54,308 nt of DNA from Firmicutes bacterium CAG:345. GTDB taxonomy: Bacteria > Bacillota_I > Bacilli_A > RFN20 > CAG-288. Position 1 is the first letter of the stretch; the number at the start of each line of letters is the position of its first letter. Below, one piece after another: positions 24,594 to 33,884 of this stretch. The translations under genes and the position numbers were made by a program. Location: NCBI GenBank assembly GCA_000433315.1, contig FR893358.1, positions 1-54,308 on the forward strand. The letters run 5' to 3'. The notes below the pieces were generated by a model. The model did no database searches. It was not told the DNA's origin and worked only from the letters and a program-made list of their open reading frames with translations.

Positions 24594-26405
24594 ATGAAGA
24601 CCATATCAAGAAAATTTATCTTGCCTTTATATTTATTTTTAACTTTTTTTGCTTTTCTTTGCAGTATCTTTTCTTTATATGTTTCAAACAATTACAATAA
24701 AATTTATAATATACCAAAAATAAACAATTGCGTTTTAAACTTAAACGATTATGATATCAATACAAGAAAAGTTGATTATCTATTAAATGGATCTTGGGAA
24801 TTTTATTATAACCAATGGATAGTTTCTGATAATGAGGAAAATAAGTGTCTTGGAACTATTTCTCTACCTTCTCATTGGAATGATTGCTTTGATATCAGTC
24901 CTAATGGTTATGCCTCATATAAACTTAAAATAACAAACGTCTCAAATGCTAACCTTTCAATAGTTTTAAATAACTTTCGATATTCTTATCGTGCCTTTAT
25001 TAATGGTGAACTGGTGGTTTCTTCTGGCAATATGTCAAAAGATAAAGTTGCTCCAACTACTGGAAAAATAGATATTAAAAGACCTTATGAAATTAAAAAT
25101 GATAAAAAAGATATAGATCTTATACTAGAAAATTCCTATAACACAGTTGGTGGTTTTTATAGTGCCCCATGGTTAACCACTTCATCGTTTTCTGACAATA
25201 CTAATATTTTAAGCAACACAATAACAACAATTATTATTTTGATGAGCGGTGCTTTAATTTGCTTAACTTTAATTCTATTTGGTTTATATAAAGGAATAAA
25301 AAAATATGGTTATTCATGTTTAAGTGATTTTATTATTTGTCTCTTTTTAATGTTTAATCAATTAACTTCAAAAGATGGTGCATTAATATTTAATAAATTA
25401 GGAATATTCAATTACCAAATTTTAGCTTCTTTTTGCTTTCTATTTTTGTTATTGGTCTTTATCTTTTCTTTTAAAAAAATAAAAGTTAATAAGATTCATT
25501 ATTTCTTTTTAGTTATATCTTTTTTATTAATTGCCTTATTCTCTTTCACAAAATGGAATATAATTTTTATAAGTTTATTCTTTATCGATATTCTATTTAT
25601 TACAATATATTATTGCTTTAAAGGAAAGATTTACTTTCCATTTCCTTTCATATGTCTTCTAACATTTTTTGAATTTTTTGATTATCTCGGATTTTTTGTA
25701 TTCGGAAGTGAATGTTTAATTTCACTTGTTTTATTTTTAATATTGTTGTTAAATACTTTTGAAATATTAAACAACATTAATTATTTAGCAAAAAATAATC
25801 CAGAAATTAAAAAAGCTCAAAATAAAATGCTTGTCAATCAAATTCAACCGCATTTTATTTTTAACACTTTAACTTCAATACAAAATTTATATGACGAAAA
25901 AAATGAAAATGCATCTTTAGCTATGAATGAATTTGCTAAGCATCTACGCTGGCAAATAGATTCTATAAATAATGAATTAGTTACATTTGAAGAAGAATTA
26001 GATAATATTTTTAATTTCATCAATCTTTATAGTCTGAGTAAAAATTTTAATGTTGATGTTCTATATGATATTGATTATATTGATTTTTCCATTCCTTCTT
26101 TTTCTCTTCAACCTTTTATTGAAAACTGTTTGAAACATGCTGGTTTAAATGAGAAAGATAATGGCCAAATAATCATATCCACAAAAAAAGAAAACAAACA
26201 AATTATCATTAGTATCAATGATAATGGATGTGGATTTGATATTTCTAAAATATCAGATAAGTCAAATGGAATAAGAAATTGTATTGAAAGACTTAAATAC
26301 ACATTAAATGCATCTGTTGACATTGATTCATTTATTTCGAAAGGAACAAATATAACAATAAAATTTATGGATAAAAGAAATGAAAAAAATAATACTAGTA
26401 GATGA
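24594..26405 (+). CDS. Membrane sensor histidine kinase, 7TMR-DISM/LytS-like
   Basis: 603 residues. An N-terminal membrane anchor is followed by an extracytoplasmic jelly-roll-like domain (about 55-200, with LNGSWEFYYNQW and SLPSHW) resembling 7TMR-DISM extracellular or galactose-binding modules. About seven membrane helices follow (210-392), then a His_kinase domain with the phosphorylated His420 in IQPHFIFNTL, the N-box PFIENCLKHA (Asn511), DNGCGFD and the last G box SKGTNITIKF. It probably senses a sugar or cell-wall compound and phosphorylates the response regulator overlapping its end by 26 bases. GAGGT precedes the ATG. Confidence 0.9.
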   Translation: MKTISRKFILPLYLFLTFFAFLCSIFSLYVSNNYNKIYNIPKINNCVLNLNDYDINTRKVDYLLNGSWEFYYNQWIVSDNEENKCLGTISLPSHWNDCFDISPNGYASYKLKITNVSNANLSIVLNNFRYSYRAFINGELVVSSGNMSKDKVAPTTGKIDIKRPYEIKNDKKDIDLILENSYNTVGGFYSAPWLTTSSFSDNTNILSNTITTIIILMSGALICLTLILFGLYKGIKKYGYSCLSDFIICLFLMFNQLTSKDGALIFNKLGIFNYQILASFCFLFLLLVFIFSFKKIKVNKIHYFFLVISFLLIALFSFTKWNIIFISLFFIDILFITIYYCFKGKIYFPFPFICLLTFFEFFDYLGFFVFGSECLISLVLFLILLLNTFEILNNINYLAKNNPEIKKAQNKMLVNQIQPHFIFNTLTSIQNLYDEKNENASLAMNEFAKHLRWQIDSINNELVTFEEELDNIFNFINLYSLSKNFNVDVLYDIDYIDFSIPSFSLQPFIENCLKHAGLNEKDNGQIIISTKKENKQIIISINDNGCGFDISKISDKSNGIRNCIERLKYTLNASVDIDSFISKGTNITIKFMDKRNEKNNTSR

Positions 26406-27159
26406 TGAATTATCTTCAATTCAAAAAATGATATCTATGCTGATTGATCAATATGATTTATCTTTTTGCATGCTTAAAGAAGATCCTTTAAAAGCTATCG
26501 AATACATCAGAAATTTTGATGTTAGCGCTGCATTTTTAGACATAAATATGCCTTTGATAAACGGAATTAATTTAGCTGAAAAATTAATTCATATAAATTC
26601 TAATATTAAAATAATTTTTATAACTGGATATTATTACGATAAAAAATATTTGGAGCAGAAATTCAAAAATAATTTATTGTCTATTATTGAAAAACCTTTT
26701 ACAAAAGAAGAATTTAAAAAAATATTAGATGCAATTAATGGTGATCTTAGCAATTATTTTTTACACACTTTCGGAAACTTCGATTTATTAAACAATAATT
26801 CTCCTTTGAATTTCTATTCAAAAAAAAGCAAAGAATTGCTTGCACTTCTTGTCGATAGAAATGGTATAAATGTTACAATGGACGAAGCTATTTGTGCATT
26901 ATGGCCAGATTTAGATATTGATAAAAGTAAAATTCTCTATCGCGATGCAGTCTGGAAACTAAGAAAAGCTTTAAAAGAAAATAATCTTGAAAATCTAGTT
27001 ACTTTCCAAAGGGCTCTTTTACATATCAACAAAATCATTCCATGTGATTATTGGGATTTTTTAAAAGGAAATAGAAAAAAATTCAATGGTTTCTATTTAT
27101 CTAGTTATGATTGGTCGTTAGATACTCAAAATTATTTAAATAGCCTAATTGAATATTAG
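26380..27159 (+). CDS. Response regulator with SARP-like DNA-binding domain
   Basis: 259 residues. The receiver domain (1-118) has the acidic pocket Asp8/Asp9, phospho-acceptor Asp54 (AFLDINMP), a conserved Thr (FITG) and Lys105 (IEKPFT). The C-terminal part (about 128-225) is a winged helix of the OmpR/SARP type: SKKSKELLALLVDRNG, then ICALWPD and YRDAVWKLRKALK, ending before any BTAD repeat domain. SARP-like domains bind heptamer direct repeats, and such a repeat is present just downstream (27158-27175). Partner kinase is the overlapping upstream gene. Confidence 0.9.
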   Translation: MKKIILVDDELSSIQKMISMLIDQYDLSFCMLKEDPLKAIEYIRNFDVSAAFLDINMPLINGINLAEKLIHINSNIKIIFITGYYYDKKYLEQKFKNNLLSIIEKPFTKEEFKKILDAINGDLSNYFLHTFGNFDLLNNNSPLNFYSKKSKELLALLVDRNGINVTMDEAICALWPDLDIDKSKILYRDAVWKLRKALKENNLENLVTFQRALLHINKIIPCDYWDFLKGNRKKFNGFYLSSYDWSLDTQNYLNSLIEY

Positions 27160-27175
27160 CACTTCTTTAGCACTT
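27158..27175 (+). promoter_or_regulatory. SARP-like heptamer direct repeat
   Basis: AGCACTT at 27158-27164 is repeated exactly at 27169-27175 with a 4-base spacer (CTTT), giving an 11-bp period. A possible -10 (TATTAT, 27183-27188) begins 7 bases after the second repeat. This is the layout reported for SARP sites. It overlaps the stop codon of the response regulator and lies before the gene at 27215. Confidence 0.55.
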
Positions 27176-27214
27176 AGGCTGTTATTATTAATATAACTTT
27201 GGAGGTATATTAAT

Positions 27215-28180
27215 ATGAACACAAGAGATGAGCATTTAGTTAAAACAAAGGCAGAACTTGTAAAAAATTTAGACATTTATTTAGAAGGCGTAAATAATGA
27301 ACAAGTCATGGTAGTAAAGAGTTATTTTTCTTTAGATACAGCAAAAACCGATATTGAAAAATTTATCCAAAAGGGTGAAATGAAAGATTCTATCTATGGA
27401 AAAAAATTAAAACAACAAATGAAAAATTTAATCAAAAAAGCTGAAATACATCAAGAATATTACACTGTTCTTGGAAGTTTATTTCACATTTCTTCCGTTG
27501 AATTTTCTTATAATTATTATTTAAACGCAAAATCATATCAAATTTCACCTCAGATTTACAATACCAACATAGATATAAATGTTTTCAATAAGCTATTTGA
27601 TGGTGATTATTCTTTTGACACAATTGCAAACAAAACTACAAACACTAACTATTCAAACATTCAAACTTCTGAAATCATCAATGCTTTCGAAGATGGTTTT
27701 TCCGCTCATAAAATTTCCAATTACGAATTTAATTATGATCAAAAAATGAGTATAAAAATGATGAAAAGTCAGTTGCATAGTAAATTAAAAGATTTAAAGC
27801 AAGAAGAATTAGGGGTCTCACGTCATATTGACAATTTAAATTTAGTAGATTATAAATACACATATTCAACATGCATATTTATTATGCCTTTTTATGTTTT
27901 CAATTATGATACAGGGAAAGAAATAGTTACAATTCTTTATAACGCTTATAATGGTTCAATAAGTACTCCTATTTTAAATAATCCTTTAGCACTTCTTGAA
28001 AATAGTTCTGAAAAAATAGGAATTAAACCACAATTTAGTGTTTTATTATTCATATTATCTTTTGTTATCATTATTTTAGGACCTGTGTGTTATATTTTGA
28101 ATTACTTATTAAAATCCTTTAAGTACAAAAAGAAAATATCCTCTTCTCTTCCTTATTCTGAACAATTGAAATTAAAATAA
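27215..28180 (+). CDS. Tail-anchored protein of unknown function
   Basis: 321 residues without signal peptide. A soluble region of about 270 residues, rich in Lys, Tyr and Asn, is followed by one hydrophobic segment (about 274-298) and a basic tail (KSFKYKKKIS). It would face the cytoplasm and be held by its C-terminal helix. GGAGGT precedes the ATG. It follows the response regulator gene by 55 bases, behind the SARP-like repeat, so it is the most likely direct target of that two-component system. No family recognised. Confidence 0.75.
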   Translation: MNTRDEHLVKTKAELVKNLDIYLEGVNNEQVMVVKSYFSLDTAKTDIEKFIQKGEMKDSIYGKKLKQQMKNLIKKAEIHQEYYTVLGSLFHISSVEFSYNYYLNAKSYQISPQIYNTNIDINVFNKLFDGDYSFDTIANKTTNTNYSNIQTSEIINAFEDGFSAHKISNYEFNYDQKMSIKMMKSQLHSKLKDLKQEELGVSRHIDNLNLVDYKYTYSTCIFIMPFYVFNYDTGKEIVTILYNAYNGSISTPILNNPLALLENSSEKIGIKPQFSVLLFILSFVIIILGPVCYILNYLLKSFKYKKKISSSLPYSEQLKLK

Positions 28181-28213
28181 TGTTTTAAATTTCTTTTAAT
28201 AAATAGATTTAAT

Positions 28214-28241
28214 TCTCCTTTTTTTAAAGGAGATTTTATTT
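28214..28241 (+). terminator. Terminator after the tail-anchored protein gene
   Basis: Arms TCTCCTTT (28214-28221) and AAAGGAGA (28226-28233) with a 4-base loop and a T-rich tract after. Confidence 0.75.
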
Positions 28242-28253
28242 TACTAAAAAAAA

Positions 28254-28276
28254 CAATCCTTTCGGATTGCTTTTTT
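28254..28276. terminator. Bidirectional terminator, pheS operon end
   Basis: CAATCC (28254-28259), loop TTTC, GGATTG (28264-28269). Poly-T follows on plus and poly-A precedes, so it ends the minus-strand pheS-pheT-thyX-yceD operon as well. Confidence 0.8.
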
Positions 28277-28796
28277 AATTTTCAAAATCTTTTTCGTCTA
28301 AAGTTACAAAAGGTGAATTTTCCTTTTCTCTAGCCTTTCTTTTTTCGTTATATTCTTTTTCTGAAAGAATTTCAACGCCATTATAAGTTTGATCTTTAAA
28401 GCCACTTGTTTTGGTATATGAATATGGAACTAAAGAATAAAGAATGGCTAAAAATGTAGGACGTAAATTATAATATTTATTAATTCTTTCGATTTCCTCT
28501 TCTTCATCTTCACTAGTTATAACAACATCATCAGTATCAAAGAATACTTCATGTTCTTTTTTAAATGTTACATTGTCAATAATATCACATTCAAGATAAA
28601 CAGTCATTTTTATAACTGGAGGAAGTCTATCATCTAAAAAATCTGAATCTAAAGAAAATGAGCAAGAAATAAACTTATCTAAGCCTGTCAAAGGTTTTAA
28701 CTCTTCTTCTGATAACTCAACCTTTAATTCTTTACCATTATAGATCAAACGTTTTATTTCATCTTCGGTTAAAAGAGTAAATGGCCTTGTTCTCAT
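28275..28796 (-). CDS. YceD/DUF177-like protein
   Basis: 173 residues. The overall plan fits the YceD (DUF177) family, linked to 23S rRNA accumulation: an N-terminal variable part, a beta core with MTVYLECDIIDNVTFKKEHEVFFD (family: strand, Cys, then the pro-phe-asp strand), NLRPTFLAILYSLVP (family D/N-L-x-P-x-x-x-x-x-I-L-x-x-x-x-P) and a closing SPFVTL (family DPRxxxL). In most Bacillota it precedes rpmF; here the operon ends after it. The single Cys replaces the usual pair. Overlaps thyX by 4 bases. Assignment is moderate. Confidence 0.6.
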   Translation of the reverse strand: MRTRPFTLLTEDEIKRLIYNGKELKVELSEEELKPLTGLDKFISCSFSLDSDFLDDRLPPVIKMTVYLECDIIDNVTFKKEHEVFFDTDDVVITSEDEEEEIERINKYYNLRPTFLAILYSLVPYSYTKTSGFKDQTYNGVEILSEKEYNEKRKAREKENSPFVTLDEKDFEN

Positions 28797-29650
28797 AATA
28801 TTTCTCCCTTTAACTCATGTTGAATCAATGTCATCGTATAGCGCATATCTTTATGTGCTGCTTTATCTAAACGTAATTCGTAGATATGATTCCATTCATC
28901 TTCACTGGCCGTTACCGCAATAGAAGTTTTAATTCCATTCGGTAAAACTGCACGGGCAATATCAGGAGTTGCTCCATTTTCTAAAAAAGCAAAATAATTA
29001 TCTTCTGCTTCTTGATAAGCCTTATCATAAATTTCATGATATTTATCATAATCTAATGGTTTAATAAAAGAAACTGAATGTCCAAATTTATTTTTGGAAT
29101 AATTACAATATCTTGTTGATTCTTGTGCAAAAGAACATGGACGATGACGAACTAATTCATGGGTTACACCACGATCAGTAACAACCATAACTGAAAGAAA
29201 ATGATGTTTACCTCTAACTTTAAAATAAGTTTCAAGTGGAAGATCTTTCAAATCAATTAATTTTGCTTTTTTTGATTCACTGACAGGAAATATATTTTTG
29301 ATATTTTCAGGCAAAGAATTAATTAATGGATAAAAGATGTTAGGATATTCTTGATAATTTTCAATCATCGGTCTTATTGAACAAGTCAATAAATAACAAT
29401 TTTCAAGTTTTGTTAATACAATATAAGGATTATTTAAATAAATGAACTCTTTTGCCAATTCATCATCGATTAAATAATGAAAATGATAATGCTCACACAT
29501 AGCAAGATGCTTATTTTTTATCAAGTTTTTTATAAATATTTCATCTGGAGTTTTGCTAATAGCTTGATAGCAATTATGTGCAATAAGGGCTAATTTAGTA
29601 TAAAAATCCTCTATTTTTAAATATTTTGCAGAATAACCAACATAGTTCAT
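28793..29650 (-). CDS. thyX: Flavin-dependent thymidylate synthase
   Basis: ThyX makes dTMP from dUMP using FAD, NADPH and methylene-tetrahydrofolate. The defining motif is complete: RHRPCSFAQESTRY (168-181). The substrate segment ARAVLPNGIKTSIAVTASED, then EWNHIYELRLDKAAHKDMR, follows and matches ARxxLP...EWxxxxxLR. At 285 residues it is longer than many ThyX proteins because of an N-terminal extension typical of some Bacillota. It overlaps pheT by 4 bases at its start and yceD by 4 at its end, so it belongs to the pheS operon. No ThyA is present in the window. Confidence 0.92.
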   Translation of the reverse strand: MNYVGYSAKYLKIEDFYTKLALIAHNCYQAISKTPDEIFIKNLIKNKHLAMCEHYHFHYLIDDELAKEFIYLNNPYIVLTKLENCYLLTCSIRPMIENYQEYPNIFYPLINSLPENIKNIFPVSESKKAKLIDLKDLPLETYFKVRGKHHFLSVMVVTDRGVTHELVRHRPCSFAQESTRYCNYSKNKFGHSVSFIKPLDYDKYHEIYDKAYQEAEDNYFAFLENGATPDIARAVLPNGIKTSIAVTASEDEWNHIYELRLDKAAHKDMRYTMTLIQHELKGEIL

Positions 29651-32016
29651 CGTAAACTACCACCCAATTTATCAACAACACTATTTATAACTTTTTCTTG
29701 AAGGATATTTAATTCCTCTTCTTTAAATGTATGATCCATTGATGTAAATAATAATTTAACAGCAAGTGATTTCTTTTCTTTATCTATTTGATAAATATCA
29801 AAAATTTCAGCAGATTTTAAAGTAGATCCTACAGCTTTTTTAATTGTTGAAATAAGATCTCCAGAAGATACAGAATTATCTAAAACAAAAGCATAGTCTC
29901 TTTCAACATCTGGATAAATTGAAAATGGAACAAATTTTGTAACACCAGTTTTAATATTGATTAATGCGCTAATGTCTATTTCTAATACATATGTTTCTTC
30001 TTTTTCTAATCGTGGATTAATTTGTCCGAAACTAGCAACTTTCTCTTTTCCGACAAACACATCTGCACTTCTTCCAGGATGGAAGAAATCTTGGCTAGCT
30101 CTTCTTAATTGATATCTATTTGGAAGAATACCAGTTAATCCAAATATTCCTTCAAAATATCCTTTTATATCAAAGAAGTCATATTTTCTTGAAATTAAAC
30201 TTCCCTGTTCTTTTACTTTTCCAGTTAAACAAATAGTTAAATAAGTTTTATAGGTATCTTTATAATGAACTTCACCAACTTCAAACATACCAAAATTATT
30301 TTTTTGACGAGCTCTATTGTAATTTACTGTTTTTACCAAAGATGAAGTAAGATCACTTCTAACATATTCATGATCAGCAGTCATAGGATTACCTATACGA
30401 ATAGAAGGTTCTTTTTCATTAAAAATACGATATGAACGATCGAGTTTCTCATCGATTAAAGTATACGACACCACTTCATATAAGCCATTAGCAATAAGGT
30501 ATTCACGTACTTTTCTAACAAGTTCTTGTTTAGCAGTTCTTCTACCAGATGTAAGTGGCAATTTATCTAAAGTATTGTCTAAACAAGATGGATCTGAATA
30601 ACGGAAGATTTCTTCTTCTAAGTCAGCTTGTTCTTTAATATCTGGTCGATCAACAGGAACCAAAACTTTATCATCTTCCCAAACAAATCTTAAATCTTTG
30701 AAAATTTTAGCAACTTCATCATGAGTAAATTTACCACCCAAACGATGATTAGCACTTTCTAAAGAGAATGGAAGCAATCTATTTGGAGTTTCTTGTTCAT
30801 CATATAATGAATAAGATTTCACTGTAAATGATGGATCAATTGATTTATAAACTGTAGCTAGCATCAATAGAGAATCTTCTATTAATTGAGGATTGACTTT
30901 TTTGATAAAACGTTGAGCGGAATCAGATACTAATCCAGTTCTTTTAACAGTATGACGAACTTGAACATATGAAAAATTAGCAGCTTCAATAGCAAAGTGA
31001 GTACTTGTAAGTTCAGTTTCAACATTTTTTAACCCCATAACTCCACCTAAACACATTGGAGTTATGCCATCGGTAACAACTATATCGCCTTTTTCTACTT
31101 TGACATTTTTATCAGCTAATGTTTCAAGTTCACCTTCAAAATCATCTTTTACAACAAATTCATTATGGCCATTTAAACTTTTAACTTTATCTAAATCATA
31201 AAAATGATATGGTTGACCTGTTATTGCCATCATAAAGTTTCCTAAATCAACTGCTAATGATATAGGTCTATATCCTAAAGCGATAAGATATTGCTTAAGT
31301 TTAGCAGGAGATTCAACAATTTTACCATCAGTTTCAACTTCTAATAAACCAAAACTCAAGCATTTTGGTGTAAGTGAAGTTACCTTAATTTTATTGTCTT
31401 TTTCAACTTGAATATTTTCTATTTTTTTATAACTACAAGAATAAATAGCAGATAATTCCCTAGCTATTCCTAAAACTGAGGATAAGTCAGGTCGATTAGC
31501 TAAAATATTCAAATTTAAAATTGTATCATCTAAACCTAATAAGCCTAAAACATCATCGTTTCCTAATTCGGTATCTTCAGGCAATTCTTCAATGCCATTT
31601 TTCTGAGCTTCAGAAAGAAGTTCTTCATTAACACCTAATTCAGAAAGTGAGCAACACATTCCATTGCTTTCATATCCAGCAATTTTTGTTGGTTTTATAA
31701 CTAAGCCTTTAGCTTTAAGATCTGCTCCTGGTAATGCCACAATAACTTTTAAATCTTTGCGGGCATTAGGAGCACCACAAACAATATTATAAATTCCATG
31801 TTCACCGCAATCTACTTCAAGAAGATGAAGATGATCACTATCCGGATGCTTTTCACAGCTAATTATTTTTCCTGTTGTAAGATTCGTCGCTTGAGCTAAA
31901 GGAATTACTTCTTCAACTTCAACACCATGAAATGTTAATTTATCTGCAATATCAAAAGGTGTTACATCATTAGGAAAATCAACTATTTCTTTGAGTAATT
32001 TATAAGATACTAACAT
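29647..32016 (-). CDS. pheT: Phenylalanine-tRNA ligase beta subunit
   Basis: 789 residues with the standard order: N-terminal EMAP-type tRNA-binding OB domain (TGKIISCEKHPDSDHLHLLEV), B3/B4 editing region (SLAVDLGNFMMAITGQPYHFYD), B5 (DRPDIKEQADLEEEIFR), the core synthetase-like domain and the C-terminal anticodon-binding FDX-ACB fold (VPFSIYPDVERDYAFVLD). With PheS it forms the alpha2beta2 enzyme. Starts 3 bases after pheS and overlaps thyX by 4 bases. Confidence 0.97.
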   Translation of the reverse strand: MLVSYKLLKEIVDFPNDVTPFDIADKLTFHGVEVEEVIPLAQATNLTTGKIISCEKHPDSDHLHLLEVDCGEHGIYNIVCGAPNARKDLKVIVALPGADLKAKGLVIKPTKIAGYESNGMCCSLSELGVNEELLSEAQKNGIEELPEDTELGNDDVLGLLGLDDTILNLNILANRPDLSSVLGIARELSAIYSCSYKKIENIQVEKDNKIKVTSLTPKCLSFGLLEVETDGKIVESPAKLKQYLIALGYRPISLAVDLGNFMMAITGQPYHFYDLDKVKSLNGHNEFVVKDDFEGELETLADKNVKVEKGDIVVTDGITPMCLGGVMGLKNVETELTSTHFAIEAANFSYVQVRHTVKRTGLVSDSAQRFIKKVNPQLIEDSLLMLATVYKSIDPSFTVKSYSLYDEQETPNRLLPFSLESANHRLGGKFTHDEVAKIFKDLRFVWEDDKVLVPVDRPDIKEQADLEEEIFRYSDPSCLDNTLDKLPLTSGRRTAKQELVRKVREYLIANGLYEVVSYTLIDEKLDRSYRIFNEKEPSIRIGNPMTADHEYVRSDLTSSLVKTVNYNRARQKNNFGMFEVGEVHYKDTYKTYLTICLTGKVKEQGSLISRKYDFFDIKGYFEGIFGLTGILPNRYQLRRASQDFFHPGRSADVFVGKEKVASFGQINPRLEKEETYVLEIDISALINIKTGVTKFVPFSIYPDVERDYAFVLDNSVSSGDLISTIKKAVGSTLKSAEIFDIYQIDKEKKSLAVKLLFTSMDHTFKEEELNILQEKVINSVVDKLGGSLR

Positions 32017-32019
32017 TTT

Positions 32020-33045
32020 TTACTCCTTTCTGAATTGTTTGATGAAATCAATATCGTTTTGATAAAAACGATGTATATCATCGACACCATATTTAAGCAT
32101 GGCAAATCTATCAATACCTATACCAAAGGCAAAGCCTTGATATTTTTTATCATCAAAACCATTAAGTCTTAAAACATTTGGATGAACCATACCAGCACCT
32201 AAAACTTCAATCCAACCGGTATGTTTGCAGAGTTTGCAACCTTTTCCATCACATTCAAAACAAGATACATCTACTTCAACAGAAGGTTCAGTGAATGGGA
32301 AGAAACTCGGTCTAAATCTTACCTTACGTTTTTCGCCAAAAAAGTGATGAATCATCTGTGTCAACGTTTCTTGTAAAGTTCCCATATTAACATTTTCATC
32401 AATAACTAGAGCTTCTATTTGTCCAAATTGATGAGAATGAGTTAAATCCTCATCTCTTCTGAATACTTTTCCTGGGCAGATAATTTTAATTGGGCCTTTT
32501 CCGCCAGACTGTTGCATAATATGTGCTTGAACAGGTGAAGTATGTGATCTCATTAAAGTATTTTCATCAATGAAGAAACTATCTTGAGCATCACGAGCTG
32601 GATGATCTTTAGGAATATTCAAAAGTTCAAAATTATAGTGGTCTGATTCAACTTCTGGACCCTCAGCAATTTGATATCCTAAATTTAAAAAATACTCAGT
32701 AAAATCATCTACTATTGCTTGCCATGGATGACGCGATCCACTTTGATGATTTCTTGCAGGCAAAGTAATATCAATCTCTTCATCTTTTATTTGCTTTTCA
32801 AATTTAGCATTTTCTAATTCTTTTTGTTTTTCTTGTAAATATTCAGTTATTTTTACTTTAACTTGGTTTACTTTTTCACCAAATTTTTTCTTTTCTTCTA
32901 TTGGTAAATCCTTCATCATAGAAAAAACTGAGGAGAGTTTACTCTTTTTTCCTAAAAGTTTACCTTTTAATTCATTAAGTGCCGGCACATTTTCAACCTT
33001 ATTGATTTCTTCAATCGCACTTTGTTCAATATCTTCGATATTCAT
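32020..33045 (-). CDS. pheS: Phenylalanine-tRNA ligase alpha subunit
   Basis: Catalytic subunit, 341 residues, the normal length. N-terminal coiled-coil arm (about 1-95), then the class II core with HPARDAQDSFF, motif 2 (KVFRRDEDLTHSHQFGQIE), EPSVEVDVSC and motif 3 (GFAFGIGIDRFAML). It also carries the usual cysteine cluster (CFECDGKGCKLC) of Bacillota PheS. I chose the ATG at 33043-33045 over an upstream TTG, because GAAGGAG lies about 11 bases before it. It heads the pheS-pheT-thyX-yceD operon. Confidence 0.96.
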   Translation of the reverse strand: MNIEDIEQSAIEEINKVENVPALNELKGKLLGKKSKLSSVFSMMKDLPIEEKKKFGEKVNQVKVKITEYLQEKQKELENAKFEKQIKDEEIDITLPARNHQSGSRHPWQAIVDDFTEYFLNLGYQIAEGPEVESDHYNFELLNIPKDHPARDAQDSFFIDENTLMRSHTSPVQAHIMQQSGGKGPIKIICPGKVFRRDEDLTHSHQFGQIEALVIDENVNMGTLQETLTQMIHHFFGEKRKVRFRPSFFPFTEPSVEVDVSCFECDGKGCKLCKHTGWIEVLGAGMVHPNVLRLNGFDDKKYQGFAFGIGIDRFAMLKYGVDDIHRFYQNDIDFIKQFRKE

Positions 33046-33145
33046 TGTTGACGATTCTCCTTCAAACAAAATTTATTATAGTAAATTGTAACATATTTTT
33101 AAAGAATAATCCTTTATATATTATCTTTATTATTTTTAAAATTCA

Positions 33146-33154
33146 TGTTATAAT
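33146..33154 (+). promoter_or_regulatory. Extended -10 promoter of the ABC exporter
   Basis: TGTTATAAT (33146-33154): TATAAT with TG one base upstream. No clear -35. The start codon follows 25 bases later. Confidence 0.5.
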
Positions 33155-33179
33155 ATCTTATAGAATATAGGTAAATATA

Positions 33180-33884
33180 ATGGAAAACATGGTTGAATTT
33201 AAAAATGTTGATAAGGAATATGTTGTTGGAGATGAAACAATTTTCGCTAATCATAATCTTAACTTCTCGATAAAAAGAGGTGAATTTGTTGTTATAGTTG
33301 GTCCTTCTGGTGCTGGTAAAACAACTTTATTAAATCTTTTAGGAGGAATGGATAAAGTTACACGTGGCGAAATAATAGTCGATGGAAAAGACATCGCTAA
33401 GTTTTCCAATAAACAATTGACTTCTTTCCGCCGTTCTTCAATCGGTTTTGTTTTTCAATTCTATAACCTTGTCCAAAATATGACTGCTTATGATAATATC
33501 GAAGTATCATCAGAACTCGTAAAAAATGCCATGGATACTGATGAAGTATTAAAAATGGTAGGATTATATGATCGAAAAGATAATTTTCCTTCACAACTTT
33601 CAGGTGGAGAACAGCAAAGAGTATCTATCGCCCGAGCATTAGCTAAAAAGCCAAAGCTTTTGCTTTGCGATGAACCAACAGGGGCATTAGATTACGAAAC
33701 TGGAAAAATGATTCTTGGCTTATTAAAAGATATTTCAAAAAAGGAGAACCAAACAACAATCATTATTACTCATAACGCTGCCTTAAAAGCGATGGCGGAT
33801 CACGTTATGCATGTAAAAAATGGAACAATTATCGCTGAAGAATACAATTCCTCCCCTACTCCAATTTCGGAGATTGAATGGTAA
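33180..33884 (+). CDS. ABC transporter ATP-binding protein, MacB/LolD type
   Basis: 234-residue ATPase with Walker A GPSGAGKTT (about 41-49), Q-loop FVFQFYNL, signature LSGGEQQR, Walker B LLLCDEPTGALD and the H-loop ITHN. The QFYNL and LSGGEQQR patterns place it in the MacB/FtsE/LolD subgroup that pairs with FtsX-domain permeases. Its end overlaps the permease gene by 7 bases. Likely exports or extracts a lipid, peptide or drug; substrate unknown. The ribosome site is weak (AGGT). Confidence 0.92.
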   Translation: MENMVEFKNVDKEYVVGDETIFANHNLNFSIKRGEFVVIVGPSGAGKTTLLNLLGGMDKVTRGEIIVDGKDIAKFSNKQLTSFRRSSIGFVFQFYNLVQNMTAYDNIEVSSELVKNAMDTDEVLKMVGLYDRKDNFPSQLSGGEQQRVSIARALAKKPKLLLCDEPTGALDYETGKMILGLLKDISKKENQTTIIITHNAALKAMADHVMHVKNGTIIAEEYNSSPTPISEIEW

